From assembly GCA_002340095.1 (NCBI GenBank), contig DDKS01000023.1, positions 1-38,879 on the forward strand: a stretch of DNA of 38,879 bases, in the 5' to 3' direction. The DNA comes from Betaproteobacteria bacterium UBA2592. GTDB taxonomy: Bacteria; Pseudomonadota; Gammaproteobacteria; Burkholderiales; Rhodocyclaceae. Position numbers and translations under genes: made by a program. Shown here in pieces: positions 32,002 to 38,879 of this stretch. The notes under the pieces are model-generated. The model was not told the DNA's origin. It was given only the letters and a program-made list of their open reading frames with translations, and did no database searches. Positions within the stretch are counted from its first letter, which is position 1; every line of letters starts with the position of its first letter.

Positions 32002-32765
32002 GGGCCGAAGCTCTTGACCAGGGAGCCGATCAGGAGCTGCCAGCCGTCCACCAGCACGAACAGCATGATCTTGAAAGGCAGAGACACCATGATCGGGGAC
32101 ATCATCATCATCCCCATGGACATCAGCAGGCTCGCCACCACCATGTCGATGACCAGAAAGGGAATGAACACCACGAAGCCGATCTGAAAGGCGGTTTTCA
32201 GCTCACTGGTGACATAGGCGGGAATCATGACCCGCATCGGGGTGTCTTCCGGCTTCTCGATCTTGTCGATCTTGGCCAGGCGGGCGAACAAGGCCAGGTC
32301 GGCTTCCCGGGTCTGCTTGAGCATGAATTCTTTGACCGGCACCGAGGCCCGCTCGGCGGCCTGCATGATGTTGATCTGGTTTTCCGAGAGCGGCAGGTAG
32401 GCTTCCTTGTACACCCGATCGGCTACCGGGGCCATGATGAAGAAGGTGAGGAAGAGAGCCAGGGCGATGAGCACCTGGCTGGGCGGCGTGGTCTGGGTGC
32501 CGAGGGCGTGGCGCAATAAGGAAAAGACGATGATGATGCGGGTGAAGCTGGTCATCAGCAGCAGGCTCGCCGGGATGAACGAGAGCGCCGTCAGCATCAG
32601 CAGGGTCTGGATGGTCAGGGTGTAGGTGGTGCTGTTGCCTGGGCCGGGGGTGGCGGAAAAGGCGGGCAGGCCACCGCTGGCCTGGGCCCAGGCCAGTTCG
32701 GGCAGCAGACAGCACAGGCCCAGGAGCGGTAGGGCCAGCTTGAGCAGGCTGCGTTTATTGCTCAT
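31998..32765 (-). CDS. fliP: Flagellar export gate protein FliP
   Basis: FliP forms the core of the export gate channel. A cleavable signal peptide is visible at residues 1-27 (cut after LAWA). The conserved stretch LTIQTLLMLTALSFIPASLLLMTSFTRIIIVFSLLR and later FMLKQTREADLALFAR, VMIPAYVTSELKTAFQIGFVVFIPFLVIDMVVASLLMSMGM are hallmark FliP. Length 255 (E. coli 245). It overlaps fliO by 11 bases and fliQ by four. Confidence 0.97.
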   Translation of the reverse strand: MSNKRSLLKLALPLLGLCCLLPELAWAQASGGLPAFSATPGPGNSTTYTLTIQTLLMLTALSFIPASLLLMTSFTRIIIVFSLLRHALGTQTTPPSQVLIALALFLTFFIMAPVADRVYKEAYLPLSENQINIMQAAERASVPVKEFMLKQTREADLALFARLAKIDKIEKPEDTPMRVMIPAYVTSELKTAFQIGFVVFIPFLVIDMVVASLLMSMGMMMMSPIMVSLPFKIMLFVLVDGWQLLIGSLVKSFGP

Positions 32766-33159
32766 GCGGTCGCTTCTCCGTGAATCGTTGCATCCAGTGG
32801 GAAAAGGGCAGTGGCGTCACCGGGTGGCCGGGCGGTAACTCGCCTTTGGGCATGGTATGCAGGGTGCGGATCTGGCCGGGGACGATGCCGATGACGAGCC
32901 ACTGGTCCCCCGCTTCGAGGAGGATGATCCGTTCCTTGGGGCCCAGGGCGACGCCACCGAGCAGTTTGAGACCGCCCTCGCCGAAGCCCTTGCCTCCGAG
33001 CAGGCGACGCCCCAGGAAGGCGAACAGGAGCAGGAGCGCAATGATCAGGGCCAGGCCTGCCATGGCCTGGAAAAAGGCAGCCGAGGATACGCCGGGCTCC
33101 GGGTTTTCGGCCAGGGCCAGGCCGGGGGCCATGAGGGCGAGAAAGGCGAACGGGGGCAT
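32755..33159 (-). CDS. fliO: Flagellar export-gate assembly protein FliO
   Basis: FliO helps FliP assemble. The 134-residue product has an N-terminal signal-like segment (FAFLALMAPGLALA), one membrane helix (about residues 28-48, AMAGLALIIALLLLFAFLG) and a short beta-rich cytoplasmic domain with VALGPKERIILLEAGDQWLVIGIVPGQIRTLH, which is typical. No ribosome site precedes ATG 33159; an in-frame stop lies four codons upstream, so no longer start exists. A hairpin at 33165-33186 sits directly before the start codon. Confidence 0.9.
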   Translation of the reverse strand: MPPFAFLALMAPGLALAENPEPGVSSAAFFQAMAGLALIIALLLLFAFLGRRLLGGKGFGEGGLKLLGGVALGPKERIILLEAGDQWLVIGIVPGQIRTLHTMPKGELPPGHPVTPLPFSHWMQRFTEKRPHEQ

Positions 33160-33164
33160 GAAGA

Positions 33165-33186
33165 ACGCGGGTCACGAAACCCGCGT
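33165..33186 (-). promoter_or_regulatory. 8-bp hairpin immediately before the fliO start
   Basis: ACGCGGGT (33165-33172) and ACCCGCGT (33179-33186) form a perfect stem with a six-base loop, ending five bases before the fliO ATG on the minus strand. The 100-base gap between fliN and fliO, unusual in this tight operon, also holds a second short stem (CTGCC/GGCAG). No T-tract follows. It may affect fliO translation or RNA processing. Confidence 0.4.
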
Positions 33187-33259
33187 ATCTTAGATCAATC
33201 TGCCGCCCAAGGCAGCAACAGGCTGAGAGGCGGGCCGAGCAGCCGGTAGGGGGCGAGGG

Positions 33260-33730
33260 TCAGCGGCCCAGTTTGCGCATGCGTTCCGAGGGGGTGATGA
33301 TGTCCGTCAGGCGGATGCCGAACTTGTCGTTGACCACCACGACCTCGCCCTGGGCGATCAGGGTGCCGTTGACCAGCACGTTCATGGGTTCCCCGGCCAT
33401 GGCATCGAGCTCCACCACCGAACCATGGGCCAGTTGCAGCAGGTTCTTGATGGTGATCTTGGTCCGACCCAGTTCCACCGTCATCTGCACCGGGATGTCC
33501 AGGATCATGTCCAGCTCGTTCATGATGCTCCCGGGGGCAGCTCCTGGGCTGTTGAACGAGGGGAAAATGTCTGCGGGACGGGCGGCGGAGGCTGCCTCCG
33601 TCGCCTTGTCTACGCTTGCCTGTTCGGCCATGGCGGCAGCCCAGTCGTCCTCCGAAATGGCCTCCTCCGTCGCCGGGGCGGCCTCCATGCCCATGCTGGC
33701 CAGGGCGTCAGAAAGCTCGTCGTCAGCCAT
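33260..33730 (-). CDS. fliN: Flagellar motor switch protein FliN
   Basis: FliN forms the lower C ring with FliM and FliG. The C-terminal SpoA domain (about residues 80-156) reads LDMILDIPVQMTVELGRTKITIKNLLQLAHGSVVELDAMAGEPMNVLVNG and ends with RLTDIITPSERMRKLGR. The N-terminal 75 residues are acidic and Ala-rich, with DDELSDALASMG near the start. Length 156 (E. coli 137). ATG 33730 has AGGAG upstream; its start overlaps the fliM end by eight bases. Confidence 0.95.
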   Translation of the reverse strand: MADDELSDALASMGMEAAPATEEAISEDDWAAAMAEQASVDKATEAASAARPADIFPSFNSPGAAPGSIMNELDMILDIPVQMTVELGRTKITIKNLLQLAHGSVVELDAMAGEPMNVLVNGTLIAQGEVVVVNDKFGIRLTDIITPSERMRKLGR

Positions 33731-34730
33731 TGTGTTCTCCTTGTGCGGCATCTGCGGCAGATTCCGTCTGTATGAAGCGTTCCACCCGGAGGGCGTACTG
33801 GCCATTCTGCTGGCCGTAGCGGCACTCCATCAATTCCACCCCGTCTACTTCCACGGCGATGAGCTCCGGAATCTGGATGGGGATGATGTCGCCGACCCGC
33901 AGTTTCAGGATTTGACCCAGGGTGATTTCGGCGGAGCCCAGTTGCGCCACCAGCTCCACCTCGGCGCCTTGCAGCTGTTTCCGGAGCATGCTGATCCAGC
34001 GCTTGTCGGAAGACAGCTGGTCGCTTTGCATGGTGCTGTAGAGCAGGTCCCGGATGGGCTCGATCATGGAGTAGGGGAAGCAGATGTGCATGTCTGCCGT
34101 GGCGCCGCCGAACTCCAGGGTGAAGGTGGTGGAAATGACGATTTCCGAGGGGGTCGCGATGTTGGCGAACTGGGAATTCATCTCCGAGCGGATGTACTCG
34201 AAGTTGATTTCGTACACAGGCTTCCAGGAGCGACCGTATTCGGCGAACACCACGCCGAGCAGGCCCTGGATGATGCGCTGTTCGGTGGGCGTGAAGTCGC
34301 GTCCCTCGACCCGGGAGTGGAAGCGTCCGTCGCCACCGAACATGTTGTCTACCACCAGAAACACCAGATTGGGATCGAAGACGAACAGGCTCGTGCCGCG
34401 CAGGGGCTTGGCGGAGACCAGGTTCAGGTTGGTGGGTACGACCAGGTTGCGGATGAATTCGCTGTACTTCTGCACCCGGATCGGGCCCACCGATACTTCG
34501 GTGTTGCGGTGCATGTAGTTGAACATGCCGATGCGCAGGTAGCGGGCAAAGCGCTCGTTGATCAGCTCCAGGGTCGGCATCCGTCCCCGGACGATCCGCT
34601 CCTGGGTGCCCAGGTTGTAAGCGCGGACGCCGGCGCTTTCGGACTGCGCCTCTTCAGGCTCGTCCGTCTCTCCCGTGACGCCTTTCAGGAGGGCATCAAC
34701 TTCTTCCTGGGAAAGAAAATCGCCGGCCAT
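33723..34730 (-). CDS. fliM: Flagellar motor switch protein FliM
   Basis: FliM binds CheY-P and FliG in the C ring. The N-terminal CheY-binding peptide is FLSQEEVDALLKGV (residues 5-18), like E. coli ILSQAEIDALLNG. The central domain shows LELINERFARYLRIGMFNYMHRNTEVSVGPI and the C-terminal SpoA domain EITLGQILKLRVGDIIPIQIPE. Length 335 equals the E. coli protein (334). It is 19 bases downstream of fliL. Confidence 0.97.
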   Translation of the reverse strand: MAGDFLSQEEVDALLKGVTGETDEPEEAQSESAGVRAYNLGTQERIVRGRMPTLELINERFARYLRIGMFNYMHRNTEVSVGPIRVQKYSEFIRNLVVPTNLNLVSAKPLRGTSLFVFDPNLVFLVVDNMFGGDGRFHSRVEGRDFTPTEQRIIQGLLGVVFAEYGRSWKPVYEINFEYIRSEMNSQFANIATPSEIVISTTFTLEFGGATADMHICFPYSMIEPIRDLLYSTMQSDQLSSDKRWISMLRKQLQGAEVELVAQLGSAEITLGQILKLRVGDIIPIQIPELIAVEVDGVELMECRYGQQNGQYALRVERFIQTESAADAAQGEHNG

Positions 34731-34749
34731 GGGCAGGACTCCGTCAGCC

Positions 34750-35295
34750 TTACTGGATGATGAAGGAGGTAAACAGCACGGACAGGATCGGGGTTTCCGG
34801 TGGTGGTCCCTTGTGCCCCGGATTCATGATCGAGTTGATTTCGGCCCGGATCTCCCCGGCCAGTTTTTCCTTGCCCTCCTTGGTCAGGAGTTCGGAAGCC
34901 TTCTTGCTCGACAAGATCATGGTCAGATTGTTGCGGATGCGCGGCATCTGGTTCTTGAGCGGCCCGTCGGCGGACATGTCTTCGAGTTCCAGGGCGATCA
35001 CGACCTGCATGTACTGGTCGCTGCTCTTGCCTTCTTCCGGGGTCAGGTTGACGGTGAAGGCGTCCAGGTTGACGAAGACCGGAGGTACGCTGGCATCCGC
35101 TTTTTTCTTCTTGGGCTTCTTCACCTCCTCGGCGACCTCCTCCTCTCCGTCGTGATCGTCGCTGCCGGAGAGGAGGAAGAAGGCCGCAGCAGCGCCCGCC
35201 AGCCCAATTACCAGGACGGCGATGCCGATGAGGATCAGCAGTTTCTTGCTTTTCTTGGGGGGCTCGTCAGCGACGGGGTTTGCATCCTTGGCCAT
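34750..35295 (-). CDS. fliL: Flagellar basal body-associated protein FliL
   Basis: FliL surrounds the stator at the membrane. A basic cytoplasmic N-terminus (PPKKSKK) precedes one membrane helix (about residues 19-43). The periplasmic part holds an acidic/lysine-rich linker (DDHDGEEEVAEEVKKPKKKK), then the stomatin-like domain FVNLDAFTVNLTPEEG, QYMQVVIALELED and the end ILSVLFTSFIIQ. Length 181. It opens the fliL-fliM-fliN part of the fliK operon. Confidence 0.93.
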   Translation of the reverse strand: MAKDANPVADEPPKKSKKLLILIGIAVLVIGLAGAAAAFFLLSGSDDHDGEEEVAEEVKKPKKKKADASVPPVFVNLDAFTVNLTPEEGKSSDQYMQVVIALELEDMSADGPLKNQMPRIRNNLTMILSSKKASELLTKEGKEKLAGEIRAEINSIMNPGHKGPPPETPILSVLFTSFIIQ

Positions 35296-35319
35296 GGTTG
35301 TTCATTTCCTGTGGAGGGG

Positions 35320-35336
35320 GCCGGCTGCGGGCCGGC
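35320..35336 (-). other. Short hairpin between fliK and fliL
   Basis: GCCGGC (35320-35325) and GCCGGC (35331-35336) with a five-base loop lie in the 45-base gap between fliK and fliL. No T-tract follows in the minus-strand message, so it is not a standard terminator; it may be a processing or stability element. Confidence 0.3.
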
Positions 35337-35340
35337 GTCA

Positions 35341-36354
35341 TTACGCAAACAGATCCACCAGAGCGCTGCCACGCCGTATCGGCACGGGGGGGGCGGCAGT
35401 CTCTGCGGGCTCAAGTATAGTCCCATCCCCGGGGGGGCGGGTTGGCCGCTGCTCCTGCCGGGCCATGGAATCCTGTTGCTGGGATTGGGTTCCCACCTGG
35501 CTGTGGCCGAGGGAGATGCCGGCATTGGCCAGCATTTCCCGCAGACGCGGCATGGCATCTTCGATGGCCTGGCGGACTTCCGGTGTGGCGGCCGTAAACA
35601 TGGCGCTGGCGGTTTCCCCTTCCATGTTCAGGGTGATCCGCAGGGGGCCCAAGTGGGCGGGGTTCAGATTGAGCTGAGCCTGCTGCTGGTCGTTGCGAGC
35701 CATCCAGATGATCTTTTCGCCGAATTCCTGGGACCAGTTGGGATCCTGCAGCGGGGTCTTCAATTCCGGCAGCGGGGCCTGGAGCTGGGTTTGCTGCGGC
35801 GTGGCCGGGGTGGGCGCCATGGTCGGATGCAACGGTTGGTCAGCCTCGGTCTGCAACTGGACGGCAAGATTTGCCGGCGTGTTCTGCAGCAGCGCCAGTT
35901 CCATCTCATGTGGCGCGGTTCCGGCACCCGCGTGGGGGCCCGTCAGGGCGGTTGTCATCCCCTGCGTGTCAGTCTGTCCGAGGGTCAGGCGGCTGCGGTT
36001 CTCCAGCGGAGCCTGCAAGGCGGCCAGCAGGGCTTCCGGGCTCGCCGCCGGTTCTTCGGTTTCATTCCGGGGTTTGCCTTCCGCCTGCAGCAGGAGCGCT
36101 TGCATGCCCTCCGGCAGGGAGTCGGGAAGCAGGAGGGATGGCCCGTCTGTCCCCGTCAGCAGCGGCATGTCCTGCCGGGCATCTGCCTGCAGGAAGGGCG
36201 GTCCGCCGAGTTCCGTGAGGCCTTTGCCGGCCGCCAGCAATTGACCCAGCAGGGAGCCAAATCCGCCTGCATCACCGGCTGCCTCGCCGACACTCCCCGC
36301 CAAGGGGGCGAGGGCCTGGCCGCCGGAGGCGGGTGAAATGACCGTGATTGCCAT
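35341..36354 (-). CDS. fliK: Flagellar hook-length control protein FliK
   Basis: FliK measures hook length and triggers the FlhB switch. The first about 190 residues are low-complexity (Gln/Pro/Ala/Leu), as usual. The conserved C-terminal hook-length domain (about residues 200-300) includes NWSQEFGEKIIWMARNDQQQAQLNLNPAHLGPLRITLNMEG and MPRLREMLANAGISLGHSQV. ATG 36354 gives 337 residues; an in-frame TTG 39 bases upstream lies before the expected sigma-54 transcription start and is rejected. First gene of the fliK-to-fliR operon. Confidence 0.9.
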   Translation of the reverse strand: MAITVISPASGGQALAPLAGSVGEAAGDAGGFGSLLGQLLAAGKGLTELGGPPFLQADARQDMPLLTGTDGPSLLLPDSLPEGMQALLLQAEGKPRNETEEPAASPEALLAALQAPLENRSRLTLGQTDTQGMTTALTGPHAGAGTAPHEMELALLQNTPANLAVQLQTEADQPLHPTMAPTPATPQQTQLQAPLPELKTPLQDPNWSQEFGEKIIWMARNDQQQAQLNLNPAHLGPLRITLNMEGETASAMFTAATPEVRQAIEDAMPRLREMLANAGISLGHSQVGTQSQQQDSMARQEQRPTRPPGDGTILEPAETAAPPVPIRRGSALVDLFA

Positions 36355-36368
36355 GGTGAGTTGCCTGT

Positions 36369-36393
36369 TTGAAGAAGATGCGGGCTTCTTCAA
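36369..36393. repeat. 9-bp inverted repeat in the fliK leader/promoter
   Basis: TTGAAGAAG (36369-36377) and CTTCTTCAA (36385-36393) form a perfect inverted repeat with a seven-base loop. Its outer arm touches the -12 element of the fliK sigma-54 promoter, and the expected start of transcription lies in the loop, so only transcripts running in from fliJ could fold it. It may be an operator or a read-through attenuator. Confidence 0.4.
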
Positions 36394-36408
36394 GCAAGGG
36401 GCGTACCA
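36393..36408 (-). promoter_or_regulatory. Sigma-54 (RpoN) promoter of the fliK operon
   Basis: On the minus strand TGGTACG-CCCC-TTGCT matches the consensus TGGCACG-N4-TTGCW with a single mismatch and exact spacing. It lies directly after the fliJ stop and would start transcription near 36382, about 28 bases before the fliK ATG. The same layout (sigma-54 in front of fliK) is known in Vibrio-type clusters. Confidence 0.82.
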
Positions 36409-36411
36409 GTT

Positions 36412-36864
36412 CTATTCCGTGTCCCTCGGGGCGGTCTGATGGTGGCGGCTGGCGAATTCGTCCATCAGTTTCTGTTCCTGACGGTTTTCCTGCTGCTGCA
36501 GCTTTCCCTGGTGACGGATGGCCAGGGTGTCGATGGCCTTGAGCTTGCGGTTCTGGGTCTGCCAGTGCTCCTGGCCCTGCTGGGTATTCCGGGCCGAGAG
36601 TTCCACTTGTTCCATCTGCGTCCGGATGGCTTCGTCGATCTTGGCAAGAAAATCCTGGTAATTCTGCCAGGCCAGCAGGGTCAGGCCCTGGGTCTGTGCT
36701 TCCTGGAATTTTTGCAGGTATTCCCGACGGTAATCCTGCAGCAGCTGAAGCCTGCTGCGGGCGCTCTGTTCCGCTGCCACCAGTTGGCCGAGACGCCGGG
36801 TGGCCTCGTCGGTACGGTCCCGCATCAGTTCCAGCAGGGGTTGGAGCGGAAATTTCCTGTTCAT
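36412..36864 (-). CDS. fliJ: Flagellar export protein FliJ
   Basis: FliJ is the coiled-coil stalk of the export ATPase. The 150-residue product is almost wholly helical: FPLQPLLELMRDRTDEATRRLGQLVAAEQSARSRLQLLQDYRREYLQKF and long Gln/Glu/Lys-rich heptads, near the length of E. coli FliJ (147). It lies 14 bases after fliI. The next gene, fliK, has its own promoter in the 57-base gap. Confidence 0.92.
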   Translation of the reverse strand: MNRKFPLQPLLELMRDRTDEATRRLGQLVAAEQSARSRLQLLQDYRREYLQKFQEAQTQGLTLLAWQNYQDFLAKIDEAIRTQMEQVELSARNTQQGQEHWQTQNRKLKAIDTLAIRHQGKLQQQENRQEQKLMDEFASRHHQTAPRDTE

Positions 36865-36878
36865 GACCTGATTCTAGC

Positions 36879-38282
36879 CTATGGCTCGAACAGGGCCTTG
36901 AGTGCCTCGACGCTATCCGGGAAAGCGGCGCGTTCGTTGAAGTTCTGCTGCAAGAAGGCTTCCATGCGGGGATAGAGGCTAACGGCCTGATCCAGGGCGG
37001 GGTCGGAGCCGGGAACGTAGGCACCCACCGAGATCAGGTCCCGGGAGCGCTGGTAGCGGGAGAAAAGGACCTTGAAGCGGCGGATCAGGTCCAGGTGCCC
37101 GGGGTCAATGAGGTTGACCATGGCCCGGCTGATGGACTGCTCGATGTCGATGGCCGGGTAATGGCCGGCATCAGCCAGGGCGCGGGTCAAGACGATATGG
37201 CCGTCGAGGATGGCGCGGGCTGAGTCGGCGATGGGATCCTGTTGATCGTCTCCTTCTGCCAGCACCGTGTAGAAGGCGGTGATGGAGCCGCCGTCCTCGG
37301 GGCCGTTGCCAGCCCGTTCCACCAACTGGGGCAGACGGGCGAACACCGAGGGGGGGTAGCCCCGGGTGGCCGGGGGTTCGCCGATGGCCAGGGCAATTTC
37401 CCGCTGGGCCATGGCGTAGCGGGTGAGAGAGTCCATGATCAGGAGCACGTGCTTGCCCTGGTCGCGGAAATATTCGGCCAGGGTGGTGGCATAGGCGGCG
37501 CCCTGGAGCCGCATCAGGGGGCCGGTGTCGGCCGGTGCGGCCACGACCACGGAACGCTCCATGCCGGCCTGGCCCAGGATCTGTTCGATGAATTCCTTGA
37601 CTTCCCGGCCCCGTTCGCCGATCAGGCCCACCACGATGACTTCGGCTGCCGTATAGCGGGCCATCATGCCCAGCAGCATGGATTTGCCGACCCCGGAGCC
37701 GGCAAAGAGGCCCATGCGCTGGCCTCGGCCCACGGTCAGCATACCGTTGATGGCGCGCACCCCCACATCCAGCACATGCTGGATCGGGGCGCGGCGCATG
37801 GGGTTGTAGGGGCGGCTTTGCAGGGAGCGCAGGCTTTCGGCGTGCAGAGGCCCCTTGTGGTCGAGAGGACGTCCCACTCCGTCCAGCACCCGGCCGAGCA
37901 GGGATTCGCCTACCGGCACCTGCTTGGCCCGATCCGTGGCGCGGCGGCGCTGGGGCTGGCCGGCGCCGGCACGAGGGGGGATGATGGGCGGCTCGACGGC
38001 GAGCACCTGGGCGCCCGGCGACAGGCCATACACGTCGTCCGAGGGCATGAGGAACAGTTTTTCCCCGGCAAAGCCCACCACTTCGGCTTCCACCGGGGGG
38101 CCGCCACTGGGAAATACCCGACAGGTGCTGCCCAGGGGCAGCTTGAGTCCTGAGGCTTCCATGACCAGGCCGTTGATGCGCGTCAGGCGGCCGCTGGTGA
38201 GCAGGGGGTCGCTGTGGCTGGCCGCATCCCGGGCATACTCGAGGATGGACCGCCACTGGGCGGGATGATCCCGGTCAGTCAT
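36879..38282 (-). CDS. fliI: Flagellum-specific ATPase FliI
   Basis: F1-like ATPase that energises export. Walker A AGSGVGKS is at residues 194-201; Walker B-like LLIMDSLTRYAMAQREIALAIGEPPATRGYPPSVFARLPQLVERAG is clear, as is the family signature PVGESLLGRVLDGVGRPLD earlier on. Length 467 (E. coli 457). The ATG overlaps the fliH stop by four bases. Confidence 0.97.
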   Translation of the reverse strand: MTDRDHPAQWRSILEYARDAASHSDPLLTSGRLTRINGLVMEASGLKLPLGSTCRVFPSGGPPVEAEVVGFAGEKLFLMPSDDVYGLSPGAQVLAVEPPIIPPRAGAGQPQRRRATDRAKQVPVGESLLGRVLDGVGRPLDHKGPLHAESLRSLQSRPYNPMRRAPIQHVLDVGVRAINGMLTVGRGQRMGLFAGSGVGKSMLLGMMARYTAAEVIVVGLIGERGREVKEFIEQILGQAGMERSVVVAAPADTGPLMRLQGAAYATTLAEYFRDQGKHVLLIMDSLTRYAMAQREIALAIGEPPATRGYPPSVFARLPQLVERAGNGPEDGGSITAFYTVLAEGDDQQDPIADSARAILDGHIVLTRALADAGHYPAIDIEQSISRAMVNLIDPGHLDLIRRFKVLFSRYQRSRDLISVGAYVPGSDPALDQAVSLYPRMEAFLQQNFNERAAFPDSVEALKALFEP

Positions 38283-38879
38283 GCCTGCTCATCAAGCCAT
38301 TCGGGGGTGACGCCGATGTTTTCCAGGATGCGGCGCCAGCGGGTGGCCAGGGTGGCATCCACCTCGCAGGCACCGGCTTTGAGGCGGCAGCCGCCTGGCG
38401 CGATGTCCCGGTCTTCCTGGATGCGCCAGCCGGCATGGCTGAACTGGTCCCCCAGGTGTTCCTGGATCAGGGATGCATCCTCGGGGTTGACCAGCAAGGT
38501 GACCGGGCCATGGTGCAGGGGTAGGGCATTGAGGGCTTCGCGGATGATGGGCAGGATGAGTTCTGGCTTGGCCTCAAGGGCTGCCCGTGTCATCTGGCGT
38601 GCCACTTCGAGACTGCAGGCCAGCACCGCTTCCGCCACTTCCTGGTCGAGCCGCGCCAGGCTGTCCTGCAGGTTGGTGAGCACCCGTGCCAGTTGCTCCG
38701 CCTGTTCCCGTGCCGCCGCCAGGCCAGCCTCGTAGCCGCTGGCGTAGCCGGCTTCCTGCCCCTTGGCATGGGCTTCGTTGTAGATGGCTTCGAGTTCCTC
38801 TGCCGTGGGCAGGGCTGGAGAGGGCGGCGCAGGGGGGCGCTGTATTCCGGTGGCGGCGGGGGCTCCGGCTCGTGGGCGG
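38279..38879 (-). CDS. fliH: Flagellar assembly protein FliH (partial, 5' end outside the window)
   Basis: FliH binds and restrains FliI and links it to the C ring. The frame is open to the window edge, giving about 199 C-terminal residues; the true start lies beyond base 38879. It holds the glycine-rich helix with GxxxG spacing (AHAKGQEAGYASGYEAGLAA) that marks FliH, then EQLARVLTNLQDSLARLDQEVAEAVLACSLEVARQM and the C-terminal FliI-binding part with GPVTLLVNPEDASLIQEHLG. A GTG at 38683 is internal and not the start. Upstream genes such as fliG and fliF are expected beyond the edge. Confidence 0.92.
   Translation of the reverse strand, partial: RPRAGAPAATGIQRPPAPPSPALPTAEELEAIYNEAHAKGQEAGYASGYEAGLAAAREQAEQLARVLTNLQDSLARLDQEVAEAVLACSLEVARQMTRAALEAKPELILPIIREALNALPLHHGPVTLLVNPEDASLIQEHLGDQFSHAGWRIQEDRDIAPGGCRLKAGACEVDATLATRWRRILENIGVTPEWLDEQA

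Noticed and set aside
1..38879. Search for tRNA, rRNA, CRISPR arrays, insertion sequences and phage genes
   Set aside because: None seen; no terminal repeats, spaced direct repeats, transposase or integrase motifs were found by reading.

Overview
The window is one continuous block of motility genes: chemotaxis signalling followed by most of a polar flagellum. It is GC-rich, densely packed, and has no rRNA, tRNA, CRISPR or mobile element that I can see. The gene set (CheR-CheD-CheB, CheV, CheY-CheZ-CheA, FlhF-FlhG, a MotC/MotD-like stator, sigma-54-type promoters, lateral order flgBCDEFGHIJKL and fliHIJ-KLMNOPQR) fits a polarly flagellated proteobacterium. Protein sequences look betaproteobacterial, possibly Rhodocyclales (Azospira/Dechloromonas-like); this placement is inference from memory of protein flavour, not a search.

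Region 1 (1-10225, + strand): tail of a chemoreceptor with a CheR-tethering pentapeptide, cheR, cheD, cheB, a small STAS protein, a receptor with almost no periplasmic domain but a C-terminal cytoplasmic sensor-like domain, two tandem cheV genes, cheY, cheZ, cheA and a strong intrinsic terminator. Region 2 (10226-18235, +): an AT-rich promoter region, then flhB-flhA-flhF-flhG-fliA-motC-motD, nearly all overlapping or touching. Region 3 (18246-19761, - strand): flgA-flgM-flgN, with a good sigma-28 promoter in front of flgM. Region 4 (19762-30926, +): a near-consensus sigma-54 promoter, flgB to flgJ, then a near-consensus sigma-28 promoter, flgK, flgL and an unrecognised lipoprotein gene overlapping flgL. 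Region 5 (30949-38879, -): fliH (partial)-fliI-fliJ, a near-consensus sigma-54 promoter, then fliK-fliL-fliM-fliN-fliO-fliP-fliQ-fliR; fliR carries an apparent one-base frameshift.

Together the genes build the export gate (FlhA, FlhB, FliO, FliP, FliQ, FliR), ATPase complex (FliH, FliI, FliJ), switch (FliM, FliN), rod-hook-junction (Flg proteins), place the flagellum (FlhF, FlhG), power it (MotC/D) and steer it (Che proteins). The promoters read as a classic cascade: sigma-54 for basal body/hook and the fliK operon, FliA (sigma-28) for flgM-flgN and flgK-flgL. The most notable unexplained items are the 17-bp palindrome about 100 bp upstream of the flgB start of transcription, the inverted repeat just before fliA, the recurring DELxAL-like motif in CheZ, CheA and FliM, the altered P-loop of FlhG, the frameshift in fliR and the lipoprotein in the flgKL unit.
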